A stretch of DNA of 64,000 bases. Source: Nodularia sphaerocarpa UHCC 0038. GTDB taxonomy: Bacteria; Cyanobacteriota; Cyanobacteriia; Cyanobacteriales; Nostocaceae. Shown here in pieces: positions 7,928-17,206 of the stretch. The translations under genes were made by a program, and so were the position numbers. The DNA lies in assembly GCF_022376295.1 (NCBI RefSeq), contig NZ_CP060140.1, forward strand, positions 3,166,356-3,230,355. Direction: 5' to 3'. Numbering within the stretch: position 1 is the first letter of the stretch; the number at the start of each line of letters is the position of its first letter. The notes below the pieces were generated by a model. The model was not told where the DNA came from. It made no database searches and saw nothing but the letters and a program-made list of their open reading frames with translations.

Positions 7928-8818
7928 ATGTTAGAAAGCCAACCGGTTCCTATCGCAACCCATAGAGTCGCCCTCGTAATTCAATACGTCGGCACTCATT
8001 TTCACGGCTGGCAAAGACAAAAGCAGCATCGTACAGTTCAAGAAGAAATTGAAACAGCGATCGCTACGGTTCTTGGTTATCATGTGACTCTACATGGTGC
8101 TGGGCGAACCGATTCTGGAGTTCATGCAGCTGCTCAAGTAGCCCACTTTGAAGCCACAGGATTAATCCCACCTCACAGGTGGGCATCAATTCTGAATAGC
8201 TATCTGCCTCAAGATATACTGATAAAGGCTTCAGCTGCTGTAGATAATCGTTGGCACGCGCGTTTTAGTGCTGCCTATCGCCGATATCGCTACACGATAT
8301 ACACTGAAGATCGGCCGAACTTGTTCGTCAGACCCTTCAGTTGGCATTATTATTATGCACCCCTGGATGAATGCTTAATCCAAGCTGCCCTCCAACCCTT
8401 GATGGGGAAGCATCATTTGGCCGCATTTCACCGTGCAGGTTCCAAGCGATCGCATTCTTGGGTAGAGGTGCAAGCAGCACAATGTCATCGTAGTGGGCCA
8501 TTTCTTCATATTGAAATTCAGGCAAATGGATTTTTGTATGGCATGGTACGCCTGTTAGTAGGGATGCTGGCACAGGTAGGCACAGGTAAGCTGACACTTG
8601 CTGGCTTTACCGAACTCTGGCAAGAAGAACGCCGCGAAGAAGTCAAATACGCCGCCCCTCCCCAGGGTTTGTGTTTATTACGAGTAGGCTATCCAAATTT
8701 TCCGTTTTCCCCAGAAATTTGGTACGAAACCCTGCCTAAATTGGTCTTTCCTACAGATATTCCTTTGGAATATTCCCAAACAGAAACCGTTTACCTCAAT
8801 TCCACACCACTTTTGTAA
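7928..8818 (+). CDS. truA: tRNA pseudouridine(38-40) synthase TruA
   Basis: I choose ATG 7928 (MLESQPVPIATHRVALVIQY), giving 296 residues. The frame is open back to 7886, but that stretch resembles the repetitive spacer sequence. TruA isomerises uridines 38-40 in the tRNA anticodon arm. The catalytic Asp is in the motif GAGRTDSGVHA, and the substrate-binding YRRYRYTIY and GFLYGMVRLLVG blocks follow. Location between rplQ and rplM is conserved in cyanobacteria, suggesting co-expression with ribosome production. Confidence 0.93.
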   Translation: MLESQPVPIATHRVALVIQYVGTHFHGWQRQKQHRTVQEEIETAIATVLGYHVTLHGAGRTDSGVHAAAQVAHFEATGLIPPHRWASILNSYLPQDILIKASAAVDNRWHARFSAAYRRYRYTIYTEDRPNLFVRPFSWHYYYAPLDECLIQAALQPLMGKHHLAAFHRAGSKRSHSWVEVQAAQCHRSGPFLHIEIQANGFLYGMVRLLVGMLAQVGTGKLTLAGFTELWQEERREEVKYAAPPQGLCLLRVGYPNFPFSPEIWYETLPKLVFPTDIPLEYSQTETVYLNSTPLL

Positions 8819-8830
8819 ACCGAAACTCTA

Positions 8831-9289
8831 ATGACAACAAAAACCTACCTTCCTCCTCAAGCAACCCTTGAGCGTGAGTGGTACGTAGTAGATGCCACAG
8901 ATAAACGCCTCGGCCGCCTCGCCACCGAAATCGCCATGATTTTGAGAGGCAAAAAGAAAGCCGAATTTACTCCCCACATGGACACTGGTGACTTTGTAAT
9001 TGTGATCAATGCCGAAAAAATCGCAGTTACAGGCAAAAAGCGCACCCAAAAACTTTACCGTCGCCATTCAGGCCGTCCCGGCGGAATGAAAACAGAAACT
9101 TTTGCAAAACTGCAACAGCGCCTACCAGAACGGATATTAGAACACGCCGTCAAAGGTATGCTCCCTAAAAATAGTTTGGGTAAGCAGTTATTTACCAAAC
9201 TCAAAGTTTACGCTGGGCCAACTCATCCCCACGAAGCGCAACAACCCAAAGAACTAAAAATTAATACAATTCCTGGAGAAGAAAATTAA
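8831..9289 (+). CDS. rplM: 50S ribosomal protein L13
   Basis: A 152-residue L13 with ATEIAMILRGKKKAEFTPHM, KRTQKLYRRHSGRPGG and the C-terminal YAGPTHPHEAQQP. L13 is an early-assembly 23S rRNA binding protein. Its TAA overlaps the rpsI ATG by one base (TAATG), so the rplM-rpsI pair is translationally coupled, as in most bacteria. Confidence 0.97.
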   Translation: MTTKTYLPPQATLEREWYVVDATDKRLGRLATEIAMILRGKKKAEFTPHMDTGDFVIVINAEKIAVTGKKRTQKLYRRHSGRPGGMKTETFAKLQQRLPERILEHAVKGMLPKNSLGKQLFTKLKVYAGPTHPHEAQQPKELKINTIPGEEN

Positions 9290-9705
9290 TGGTAGTAGCA
9301 GATAGCAATAGCGGTCGCGCCGTGTACTGGGGTACTGGTCGTCGCAAGTGTGCCGTGGCACGCGTCAGATTGGTTCCAGGTGAAGGTAAGTTGACTGTCA
9401 ATGGTAAGGATGGAGAATTGTACTTTCAATTCAACGCCAACTACCTGGGAGTTATTAAAAACCCTCTAGAAACTCTGGGACTAGAAAACGAATACGACAT
9501 TTTGGTGAAAGCTGAAGGCGGCGGATTGACAGGACAAGCTGATTCTATTCGTTTAGGAGTAGCTCGCGCTCTGTGTCAACTAGACCCCGATAATCGCCCA
9601 CCTTTGAAAACTGAGGGCTACCTAACTCGTGACCCCCGTGCCAAAGAACGGAAAAAATATGGTTTGCACAAAGCCCGGAAAGCTCCTCAGTACTCCAAAC
9701 GTTAA
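9289..9705 (+). CDS. rpsI: 30S ribosomal protein S9
   Basis: A 138-residue S9 with GTGRRKCAVARVRLVPGEGK, the GGGLTGQADSIRLGVARAL block and the basic C-terminal tail ending KKYGLHKARKAPQYSKR that reaches the P-site tRNA. The last residues KR are conserved. It starts inside the rplM stop codon. Confidence 0.97.
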   Translation: MVVADSNSGRAVYWGTGRRKCAVARVRLVPGEGKLTVNGKDGELYFQFNANYLGVIKNPLETLGLENEYDILVKAEGGGLTGQADSIRLGVARALCQLDPDNRPPLKTEGYLTRDPRAKERKKYGLHKARKAPQYSKR

Positions 9706-9718
9706 GCAAATTGGGCAA

Positions 9719-9778
9719 TCAATTTTGGATTTTGGATTTTGGATTTTAGATTGCAGTCTCATCCAAAATCTAAAACTC
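9719..9778 (+). repeat. TTTTGGA tandem repeat between rpsI and rpmE
   Basis: Three to four tandem copies of GGATTTT are followed by an inverted segment (CCAAAATCTAAAA), so the transcript can fold back on itself. This is another short-tandem-repeat family of this genome placed between co-directional ribosomal genes. No gene is present. Confidence 0.6.
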
Positions 9779-9827
9779 CCCATTCACTTCTAAAAGTTAT
9801 AATTGACATAGGTTTACGACAAAAAAC

Positions 9828-10067
9828 ATGGCTAAATCTGATATTCATCCCAAGTGGTATCCAGACGCTAAAGTTTACTGTAACGGTCAAGTTGTCATGA
9901 CCATTGGCTCTACCAAGCCAGAATTACACGTAGACGTTTGGTCTGGCAACCACCCCTTTTATACTGGTACTCAGAAGCTGATCGATACTGAAGGTCGAGT
10001 TGAACGCTTCTTGCGTAAATACGGTATGAGCAGCACTCAAGCCACAGAAGAAGCTCAAGAGAAGTAG
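9828..10067 (+). CDS. rpmE: 50S ribosomal protein L31, zinc-site-deficient form
   Basis: A 79-residue L31 (MAKSDIHPKWYPDAKVYCNG, then SGNHPFYTGTQKLIDTEGRV). L31 bridges the 50S central protuberance and the 30S head. The first cysteine of the zinc ribbon is kept (VYCNG), but the later ligand position reads SGNHPFYTG where zinc-binding forms have Cys. The metal site is therefore incomplete and this is a C-minus form. It lies between rpsI and prfA, the usual cyanobacterial order. Confidence 0.93.
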   Translation: MAKSDIHPKWYPDAKVYCNGQVVMTIGSTKPELHVDVWSGNHPFYTGTQKLIDTEGRVERFLRKYGMSSTQATEEAQEK

Positions 10068-10163
10068 CGGTTTGGCTCTGCTGTTAACGACGACCCTGCA
10101 CCTGCTGGGTCGATTGTCATTTTTGGGCGAGCCAATTTGTTATTTTTAAGGAGCGCATTCGTC

Positions 10164-11261
10164 ATGGCTGAATCATACTTACTAGATAAACTCAAATCTG
10201 TTGAACAAACCTTTAATGAATTAACCCGTCGTCTGGCTGATCCAGATACTGCTAGCAATCCTGATGAGTATCAAAAAATCGCCAAGTCTCGGTCATCTTT
10301 GGAAGAGGTAGTAAATACCTATGAAAATTGGAAGATTGCTACTGAAGAATTGGTAGGAGCTAGTCAGGTACTCAAAGAGGCCAACAGTGACCCAGAGTTG
10401 CACGAAATGGCAGCTTTGGAAGTCAATGAATTAAAGGAAAAACTAGAGCATTTAGAAGCTCGCTTGAAGGTGTTGCTGTTACCCCGTGATCCCAACGATG
10501 ATAAAAACATCATGTTGGAAATTCGCGCTGGTACTGGCGGCGATGAAGCGAGTATTTGGGCTGGAGATTTACTAAGGATGTACTCGCGCTATGCTGAACT
10601 CCAGCATTGGAGAGTCAAACTGGTGAGCGAGTCACTGGGTGAAATGGGCGGCTTTAAAGAAGTAATCCTGGAAATTCAAGGTGATAGCGTTTACAGCCAG
10701 CTGAAATTTGAAGCGGGAGTACATCGCGTCCAGCGTGTACCAGCAACCGAAGCTGGGGGACGGGTTCACACTTCTACAGCCACAGTAGCGATTATGCCAG
10801 AAGTGGACGAGGTGGAAATTCACATTGATCCCAAGGATATTGAAATGAGTACAGCGCGTTCTGGTGGCGCTGGTGGACAAAACGTCAACAAAGTGGAAAC
10901 GGCTGCTGACTTGTTCCACAAACCCACTGGGATCCGAATTTTCTGTACAGAAGAACGTAGCCAGTTGCAAAACAAAGAACGGGCGATGCAAATTCTGCGG
11001 GCGAAATTGTACGAAATTAAGTTAAGCGAACAACAAGACGCTGTAACTTCCATGAGGCGATCGCAAGTTGGTACAGGATCACGATCAGAAAAAATCCGTA
11101 CCTACAATTATAAAGATAACCGCGTTACCGACCATCGTTTAGGACAAAATTATTCTCTCAATCCAGTCTTAGAAGGCGAGTTAGAAACGGTGATTCAATC
11201 TTGTATCTCTCAAGACCAGCAAGAACGCCTAGCAGAGTTAGCAACTTCTAGTTCTAACTAA
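10164..11261 (+). CDS. prfA: Peptide chain release factor 1
   Basis: I start at ATG 10164 (MAESYLLDKLKSVEQTFNEL), 10 bp after an AAGGAG ribosome binding site, giving 365 residues; an upstream frame extension to 10137 has no such site. RF1 releases peptides at UAG and UAA. The stop-codon recognition PxT motif is PAT in RVPATEAGGRVHTSTAT. The peptidyl-hydrolysis motif GGQ is in RSGGAGGQNVNKVETA. It is the last gene of the ribosomal block. Confidence 0.96.
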   Translation: MAESYLLDKLKSVEQTFNELTRRLADPDTASNPDEYQKIAKSRSSLEEVVNTYENWKIATEELVGASQVLKEANSDPELHEMAALEVNELKEKLEHLEARLKVLLLPRDPNDDKNIMLEIRAGTGGDEASIWAGDLLRMYSRYAELQHWRVKLVSESLGEMGGFKEVILEIQGDSVYSQLKFEAGVHRVQRVPATEAGGRVHTSTATVAIMPEVDEVEIHIDPKDIEMSTARSGGAGGQNVNKVETAADLFHKPTGIRIFCTEERSQLQNKERAMQILRAKLYEIKLSEQQDAVTSMRRSQVGTGSRSEKIRTYNYKDNRVTDHRLGQNYSLNPVLEGELETVIQSCISQDQQERLAELATSSSN

Positions 11262-11270
11262 TTTCTGCTT

Positions 11271-11717
11271 TTAAACATCGTAGAAAACCGCAGCTAGTTC
11301 TGTAGCCTTCAATACATAGAGGCGGTTTTCTAAGGCGGTGCTGAGTACGTCTGACATTTCACTGATATAATCGTAATATGCAAATTCGTACTGCATGGTG
11401 GAATTTAAATTCTGCCATTTATCGAGGGTTGGGCAGTAGTAAATTATTTTTTCCACCTCTGTTTGCCAACGGGCAAAAATCCGATAGCTAAAAAAGCTGC
11501 TGCACACGTTACCTTTGGCATCCCAGAAGGCAATACACACCTGATGCTTGAGATAACGGATTGTTTTGACTTGCTTAACGTCGCACCCTTTAACTTTCAG
11601 GGCTTCTTTAATTTCAGCGTCGGAAAATTTCCATTCATCTGGTTTAATCTCTTTAGAGGCTATGAGGCTTCGACCAGGACGGCGATATTTTTTAACCTTG
11701 CGTTGTCTGCGAAACAT
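11271..11717 (-). CDS. Conserved hypothetical protein, 148 aa
   Basis: I do not recognise this protein. It has a strongly basic N-terminus (MFRRQRKVKKYRRPGRSL), then a mixed alpha/beta-looking region with many aromatic residues (YYCPTLDKWQNLNSTMQYEF) and three cysteines. No signal peptide or membrane segment is apparent. It converges on prfA, whose stop is only 9 bp away, and is divergent from the XRE regulator gene at 11904. The shared 186-bp spacer must hold both promoters. Confidence 0.6.
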   Translation of the reverse strand: MFRRQRKVKKYRRPGRSLIASKEIKPDEWKFSDAEIKEALKVKGCDVKQVKTIRYLKHQVCIAFWDAKGNVCSSFFSYRIFARWQTEVEKIIYYCPTLDKWQNLNSTMQYEFAYYDYISEMSDVLSTALENRLYVLKATELAAVFYDV

Positions 11718-11903
11718 GATGCACCCTTTATCTGATTGGCAGCAAAGCCCAAAAGCTGAGTTGTGTCATTATTTACAGGTTTAAAAGCGATATGCTACCT
11801 TGTAATTATCTTAAAATAGCACTAACAAGAAATCTTGTCAATACCAAATGAAAATGTTATTATCTCCTTACTTTGTAGATACAGTTGGATAGCTATATAA
11901 TCC

Positions 11904-12266
11904 GTGAAAATTGAAAGCAGAGAAAAACTTGTAGAAATCATCAAACTAGCTCGTGGTTCAATCAGTCAACGATCCTTTGGCAAGGTGTTGGGAGTTTCTG
12001 CTACTGCTGTTCAGTTGTGGGAAAAGGGTGTCAACGTGCCAGATACCGAATATTTGGCGAAAATTGGCGCAAGAGCAGGCTATACTCTAGAAGAGTTACT
12101 CATCTGCTTAAATGGTGAGCCAATACCAGAAGCTTCAGATTTAAGTTTGATTCTCAGACAAATTAAGCATATGCCTCTAAGTCAAGTGGCTCAGATTGTT
12201 CAAGCAGCCGCAGAGAGATTGGCCGCTGTGGCTGAAACTTGTGAGGATGAGCCGAAGGCTAGTTAA
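11904..12266 (+). CDS. XRE-family helix-turn-helix regulator
   Basis: A 120-residue protein with a GTG start. Residues about 8-65 form an XRE/Cro helix-turn-helix: LVEIIKLARGSISQRSFGKV, then GVSATAVQLWEKGVNVPDTE and LAKIGARAGYTLEELL. The C-terminal 50 residues are helical and hydrophobic (LSQVAQIVQAAAERLAAVAE), probably for dimerisation. It precedes the restriction-modification gene at 12450 on the same strand with a 183-bp gap, so it could be a controller of that enzyme, but nothing in the sequence proves the link. Confidence 0.8.
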   Translation: MKIESREKLVEIIKLARGSISQRSFGKVLGVSATAVQLWEKGVNVPDTEYLAKIGARAGYTLEELLICLNGEPIPEASDLSLILRQIKHMPLSQVAQIVQAAAERLAAVAETCEDEPKAS

Positions 12267-12449
12267 TTTGCATTTGCGGATTATTTTTTATCTCACGCAG
12301 AGGCGCTCCAGGCGCACCAGAGATAGAGATGAGAATAGTCGATTGTTGAATGGGATAAATTTCGATAAGAAGAGATTTTTTCCCATTTGTGTTGATTAAT
12401 ATATAACATGGGAATTGCTAAAGGTACTTAGGGCAATTTCCAATTCAAA

Positions 12450-15134
12450 ATGGCAGCAGCGACACCTGAAAGTCTGAATAAGTTTGTGAGTTTTTGTCAC
12501 CAGCATATCAAGGGACAGGAAAGGAAGGAAGCGCAAACGTTTTTAGACCGCTTTTTTCGGGCTTTTGGGCATGAAGGGGCGCTGGAAGCTGGGGCGAGTT
12601 ATGAGGAAGCGATAAAAAAGAGCAGCAAGACGGGTAAAACGGGTTTTGCTGATTTGGTCTGGAAACCCCGCGTTTTGATTGAGATGAAGAAGCGGGGGGA
12701 GGATTTGAGTAAGCATTATTCCCAGGCTTTTGACTATTGGACAAGGTTAGTACCAGACCGTCCGCGTTATGTTTTGCTGTGCAATTTTGATGAGTTTTGG
12801 ATTTTTGACTTTGATATTCAGTTAGATACACCTGTAGATAAAATTTCCTTGGAGCAACTGCCACAAAGGGCGGGAGCATTTGCGTTTATGGAGTTTGGGA
12901 ATAAAACTCCTGTTTTCAATAATAACCAGGTGGAGGTGACAGAACGGGCGGCGCGTCGCATGGGTGAGTTGTTGCTGGAACTGGAAAAGCGGGGAATTGA
13001 GAAGTTGACGGCGCAGCGCTTTATTTTGCAATGCGTGCTGGCTATGTTTGCTGAAGATAGGCAACTTTTACCCCGTGATATGTTTATTTCCTGTGTTCAG
13101 GATTGCATGGCTGGGGCGAGTTCTTATGATGTTTTGGGTGGTTTATTTCGGGAAATGAATCTGCAAGGAAAAACGCCAGCCGGACGTTATCAAGGTGTAG
13201 ATTATTTCAATGGTGGGTTATTTTCTCAGATTCAAGCGATTGAGTTAACAAGGGAAGAATTAAATTTTTTGGATGTCTCAGCTAAGGAGAATTGGAGTAA
13301 GGTACGTCCGGCTATTTTTGGGAATTTATTTGAAGGAACGGTAGATAAAAAAGAGCGTCACGCCAAGGGTATTCATTACACTTCGGAAGCGGACATTATG
13401 AAAATTGTTCGTCCCACAATTAGCCGTTATTGGGAAGATAGAATTGATGCGGCTGGCTCAATTAAGGAACTCTCTCAACTACAATTAGAATTACAAAGTT
13501 ATCGCGTACTTGACCCGGCTTGTGGTTCTGGTAATTTTCTCTATATAGCGTATCAGGAACTGAAAAGAATTGAAAGTTTGCTATTAGAGAAGTTACAAGA
13601 GCGTGGAAAATCAAAAGATAAGCAAATGCTGATGGGTTGGGTGACTCCTCTGCAATTTTATGGAATGGATACGAATCCCTTTGCGGTGGAATTGGCGCGG
13701 GTAACTTTGATGATTGCGCGGAAGATCGCAATTGATAATTTACAATTAACTGAGCCAGCGTTACCTTTGGATTCTTTGGATAAAAATATCGTTTGTCAGG
13801 ATGCTTTATTTAGTGAATGGCCAAAGGCTAATGCTATTATTGGTAATCCGCCATTTTTAGGTGGTAAACATATTAGAATCGCTTTAGGTGATGAATATAT
13901 AGATAAGGTTTTTCAACGCTTTCCTGATGTTAAAGATTCTATAGATTTTTGTGCTTATTGGTTTCGGTTAGCTCATGAACATATTGATGAAAAAGGTAGA
14001 GTAGGTTTAGTTGCGACAAATTCAGTGAGTCAAGGTAAAAGCAGAGTTGCGGCTTTAGATTATATTACTCAAAATCATGGTTATATTCATGAGGCTGTTT
14101 CTACACAAACTTGGTCGGGTGAAGCTAAGGTTCATGTAAGTATTGTGAATTGGTGTAAGGATAAACCGGAAGAATACTATTTAGATCATCAGATAGTTTT
14201 ACAAATTAATTCTGCACTGAAATCGAGTATTGATGTTTCTCAGGCTCTGCGGTTAAAGGCTAATCTCAATAAATGTTTTCAGGGAGTAATTCCTAACGGA
14301 AAAGGATTTATTGTAACCAAAGAACAAGTAGAGGAATGGATAAAAGCCGATGGGAAAAATCAAGAGGTTTTAAAATTATTTTCAATGGGGGCGAATTTAG
14401 CTAAAAACCCTCATGGGAAACCAGAGAGATGGATTATTGATTTTGATGATAAAAGTATTGAAGATGCTAGTGATTATAACTTACCATTTACACAAGTTAA
14501 ACAAACTATTCCATTAGAACGCCAAAAGAATCGCAATGAAAAATTGAAGCTCAACTGGTGGAAATACGAAGGTAAAAGAATAGAAATGAGGAATGCTATT
14601 TCATCTCTATCATTTTACTTCACAGTTCCCAGAGTTTCTAAATGGGCGATATTTATTCCAGCACCTTTAAATTGGCTACCTGGGGATAAATCAGTTGTGA
14701 TAGCCACTGATGATTTCTATATCCTGGGCATTCTTGCATCTAACATCCATCGTACTTGGATGCACGCGCAAAAATCAACATTAAAAGCAGATATCGCCTA
14801 TACTCACAATACTTGCTTTGAAACATTCCCCTTTCCCCAAAACCGCGACGCTAAATTAGTCCAAGAAATTCAAGCCAAAGCTGAAGAACTCCATCAATAT
14901 CGTACTGAACAAATGGAGTTGAAACAGTGGGGAATCACAACACTATATAATAAATTCTTTAACGAACCCAGCAGCCAACTTTATAAACTACATGAACAGT
15001 TAGATAAATTAGTAATGCAAGCCTATAACTTTAAAAGCAACGATGATATTTTAGAAAAACTGCTGACGTTGAATAAAGAGTTAGCCGAGAAAGAAAAACA
15101 AGGTGAAACTGTCATTGGTCCTTGGACAACTTAA
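12450..15134 (+). CDS. MmeI-like single-chain restriction-modification enzyme
   Basis: An 894-residue protein combining nuclease, methyltransferase and specificity, as in type IIG/IIL enzymes of the MmeI family. The nuclease has the PD-ExK spacing D-x9-ExK: Asp68, Glu78 and Lys80 in FADLVWKPRVLIEMKKRG. The methyltransferase has motif I DPACGSGNFL (Asp355) and motif IV NPPF (466-469, within GNPPFLGGKH), indicating N6-adenine methylation. The target recognition region lies around residues 620-800 (MGANLAKNPHGKPERWIIDF onward). A single chain can cut and protect without partner subunits. Both active sites look intact. The recognition sequence cannot be deduced here. Confidence 0.88.
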   Translation: MAAATPESLNKFVSFCHQHIKGQERKEAQTFLDRFFRAFGHEGALEAGASYEEAIKKSSKTGKTGFADLVWKPRVLIEMKKRGEDLSKHYSQAFDYWTRLVPDRPRYVLLCNFDEFWIFDFDIQLDTPVDKISLEQLPQRAGAFAFMEFGNKTPVFNNNQVEVTERAARRMGELLLELEKRGIEKLTAQRFILQCVLAMFAEDRQLLPRDMFISCVQDCMAGASSYDVLGGLFREMNLQGKTPAGRYQGVDYFNGGLFSQIQAIELTREELNFLDVSAKENWSKVRPAIFGNLFEGTVDKKERHAKGIHYTSEADIMKIVRPTISRYWEDRIDAAGSIKELSQLQLELQSYRVLDPACGSGNFLYIAYQELKRIESLLLEKLQERGKSKDKQMLMGWVTPLQFYGMDTNPFAVELARVTLMIARKIAIDNLQLTEPALPLDSLDKNIVCQDALFSEWPKANAIIGNPPFLGGKHIRIALGDEYIDKVFQRFPDVKDSIDFCAYWFRLAHEHIDEKGRVGLVATNSVSQGKSRVAALDYITQNHGYIHEAVSTQTWSGEAKVHVSIVNWCKDKPEEYYLDHQIVLQINSALKSSIDVSQALRLKANLNKCFQGVIPNGKGFIVTKEQVEEWIKADGKNQEVLKLFSMGANLAKNPHGKPERWIIDFDDKSIEDASDYNLPFTQVKQTIPLERQKNRNEKLKLNWWKYEGKRIEMRNAISSLSFYFTVPRVSKWAIFIPAPLNWLPGDKSVVIATDDFYILGILASNIHRTWMHAQKSTLKADIAYTHNTCFETFPFPQNRDAKLVQEIQAKAEELHQYRTEQMELKQWGITTLYNKFFNEPSSQLYKLHEQLDKLVMQAYNFKSNDDILEKLLTLNKELAEKEKQGETVIGPWTT

Positions 15135-15147
15135 AATATAAGAGAGT

Positions 15148-15250
15148 CTCACGCAGAGGCGCAGAGGCGCAGAGGCGCAGAGGTGAGGATTTTAGCTTTC
15201 TCTAACCTCAGCGTACCTTTGCGTTAACCTTAGCGCCCCTCTGCGTTAAA
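15148..15250 (+). repeat. CGCAGAGG tandem repeat with inverted partner
   Basis: About four tandem GCGCAGAG units at 15151-15183 are followed near 15210-15245 by an inverted-sense partner (GCGCCCCTCTGCG), so the transcript can form a long hairpin after the restriction-modification gene. Related words occur near 12295, 27690-27748, 38860 and 40430. Confidence 0.65.
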
Positions 15251-15363
15251 AACTCCCATCCTCAGAGACTACAAAAAAGCATAAACTTGAGTTAATTTTT
15301 GTTAATATTGGAGACGGTGTTAGTTCGTTCCTAACTCCCCATACCCTACCTGAGAGAAACTTG

Positions 15364-17058
15364 ATGCTGCGACTAGAACATATCAGTAAAATTTATCCCA
15401 CAGGCGAGGTTCTCAAAGATATCAACTGGGAAGTCAAACCAGGGGAGCGCATTGGCTTAGTCGGTGTCAACGGTGCGGGAAAATCCACCCAGCTAAAAAT
15501 TATCACTGGGGAAATTGAACCCACCGCCGGCGAAATCATTCGTCCCACCAGTTTGCACATAGCCTACCTCAACCAAGAGTTTGAAGTAGATCCCGGCCGC
15601 ACAGTTAGAGAAGAATTTTGGATCGTCTTTGAAGAAGCCAACCAAGTACAAATGTCGCTGGCGCAAGTACAGCGCGATATGGAAACGGCTACCCCAGAAG
15701 AACTGGATAAACTGATTGATAAACTAGATCGCTTACAGCGTCAGTTTGAGGCCCTTGATGGCTATAACTTAGATGCACGCATCGGGAAAATCTTACCAGA
15801 AATGGGGTTTGATTCCGAAGATGGCGATCGCCTCGTCAGTGCTTTCTCCGGTGGTTGGCAAATGCGGATGAGTTTAGGTAAAATTCTTCTGCAAAAACCC
15901 GACTTATTACTACTGGACGAACCGACAAACCATTTAGACTTAGAAACCATTGAGTGGCTAGAGAATTACCTCAAAAATCTCAATACTCCAATGGTGATAG
16001 TTTCCCATGACCGGGAATTCCTTGACCGCCTCTGCACCAACATTGTGGAAACTGAACGTGGTGTTTCTACGAGCTATCTGGGTAACTATTCAGCATACTT
16101 AGAACAAAAAGCTGAAAATCAACTAGCCCAACTCAGCGCCTACGAACGCCAGCAGAAAGAACTAGAGAAACAGCAAACATTTGTTGACCGATTTCGCGCT
16201 AGTGCGACTCGCAGCACCCAGGCGAAAAGCCGGGAAAAACAACTAGAAAAAATCGAGCGCATTGACGCACCTGTGGCGGGGATGAAAACCCTGCACTTCC
16301 GCTTTCCGCCTGCACCCCGTAGTGGACGGGAAGTAGTAGAGATTAAAGATTTAACTCATGTCTATGATGATAAAATCTTATTCTTGGCAAGCAATCTCTT
16401 AATTGAAAGAGGCGATCGCATTGCCTTTCTCGGCCCCAACGGTGCGGGTAAATCTACGCTTTTACGCGTGATTATGGGTCTAGAACCACCCACAGAAGGC
16501 ATTGTCAAATTAGGCGATCATAATGTGCTTCCCGGCTACTTTGAGCAAAATCAAGCCGAAGCCTTGGACTTAAAGAAAACAGTCATGGAAACCATCCATG
16601 ATGAAGTCCCCGACTGGACAAACGAAGAAGTCCGTAGGCTTTTGGGACGATTTTTGTTCACAGGTGAGACAGCATTTAAGCCAGTAGGTGCATTAAGTGG
16701 AGGCGAAAAAGCGCGTTTAGCATTAGCGAAAATGCTGCTACGTCCAGCCAATCTGCTGATTTTAGATGAGCCGACAAACCACTTAGATATTCCAGCTAAA
16801 GAAATGTTGGAAGAATCGTTACAGAACTATGATGGCACTGCTATTGTAGTTTCCCACGACCGTTATTTTATCTCCCAAGTAGCTAACAAAATCGTCGAAA
16901 TCCGCGACGGTGAATTTCGTGTCTATCTAGGAGACTATCATTATTACCTGGATAAAATTGCTGAAGAAAAGGAACAAGCTAAATTAGCTGCAATAGCCGC
17001 CGAAAAAGCCGCTAAAAAAGCTGCTAAAGCTACCAAATCTTCTGGAAAAGGCAAATGA
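15364..17058 (+). CDS. ABC-F family ATP-binding protein
   Basis: A 564-residue soluble protein with two ABC domains and no membrane part, the ABC-F layout of ribosome-associated factors. I use ATG 15364 rather than the adjacent TTG. Domain 1: Walker A GVNGAGKST, signature FSGGWQMRM, Walker B LLLLDEPTNHLDLE. The linker (about residues 240-320) is charged and helical. Domain 2: GPNGAGKST, LSGGEKARLAL, LLILDEPTNHLDIP. The tail is Lys/Ala-rich. It most resembles the Uup/YdiF-type ABC-F proteins; the exact translation role is unassigned. Confidence 0.92.
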   Translation: MLRLEHISKIYPTGEVLKDINWEVKPGERIGLVGVNGAGKSTQLKIITGEIEPTAGEIIRPTSLHIAYLNQEFEVDPGRTVREEFWIVFEEANQVQMSLAQVQRDMETATPEELDKLIDKLDRLQRQFEALDGYNLDARIGKILPEMGFDSEDGDRLVSAFSGGWQMRMSLGKILLQKPDLLLLDEPTNHLDLETIEWLENYLKNLNTPMVIVSHDREFLDRLCTNIVETERGVSTSYLGNYSAYLEQKAENQLAQLSAYERQQKELEKQQTFVDRFRASATRSTQAKSREKQLEKIERIDAPVAGMKTLHFRFPPAPRSGREVVEIKDLTHVYDDKILFLASNLLIERGDRIAFLGPNGAGKSTLLRVIMGLEPPTEGIVKLGDHNVLPGYFEQNQAEALDLKKTVMETIHDEVPDWTNEEVRRLLGRFLFTGETAFKPVGALSGGEKARLALAKMLLRPANLLILDEPTNHLDIPAKEMLEESLQNYDGTAIVVSHDRYFISQVANKIVEIRDGEFRVYLGDYHYYLDKIAEEKEQAKLAAIAAEKAAKKAAKATKSSGKGK

Positions 17059-17067
17059 TCAACTGTC

Positions 17068-17095
17068 TAGTAGTGACCTTTTAAGGCCACTACTA
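17068..17095 (+). terminator. Hairpin after the ABC-F gene
   Basis: Stem TAGTAGTG/CACTACTA extended by CC/GG across one A-C mismatch, with a TTTTAA loop region, 9 bp after the stop. There is no clear T-run, so it is a probable but not canonical terminator. Confidence 0.45.
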
Positions 17096-17206
17096 ACTAT
17101 AGAAAAAGAATGTAAATAAAATCAGCTAATCAGCATAAATTCACTTGCGCTGATGATTAGCAGTGGTATCATTCGGATATTACAAAAAGTAAAGGGCAAT
17201 TTTACT

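Noticed and set aside
11896..11901. TATAAT just before the XRE gene as its -10 box
   Set aside because: It lies only 2 bp before the GTG start, which would place the transcript start inside the gene; no supporting -35 was found.
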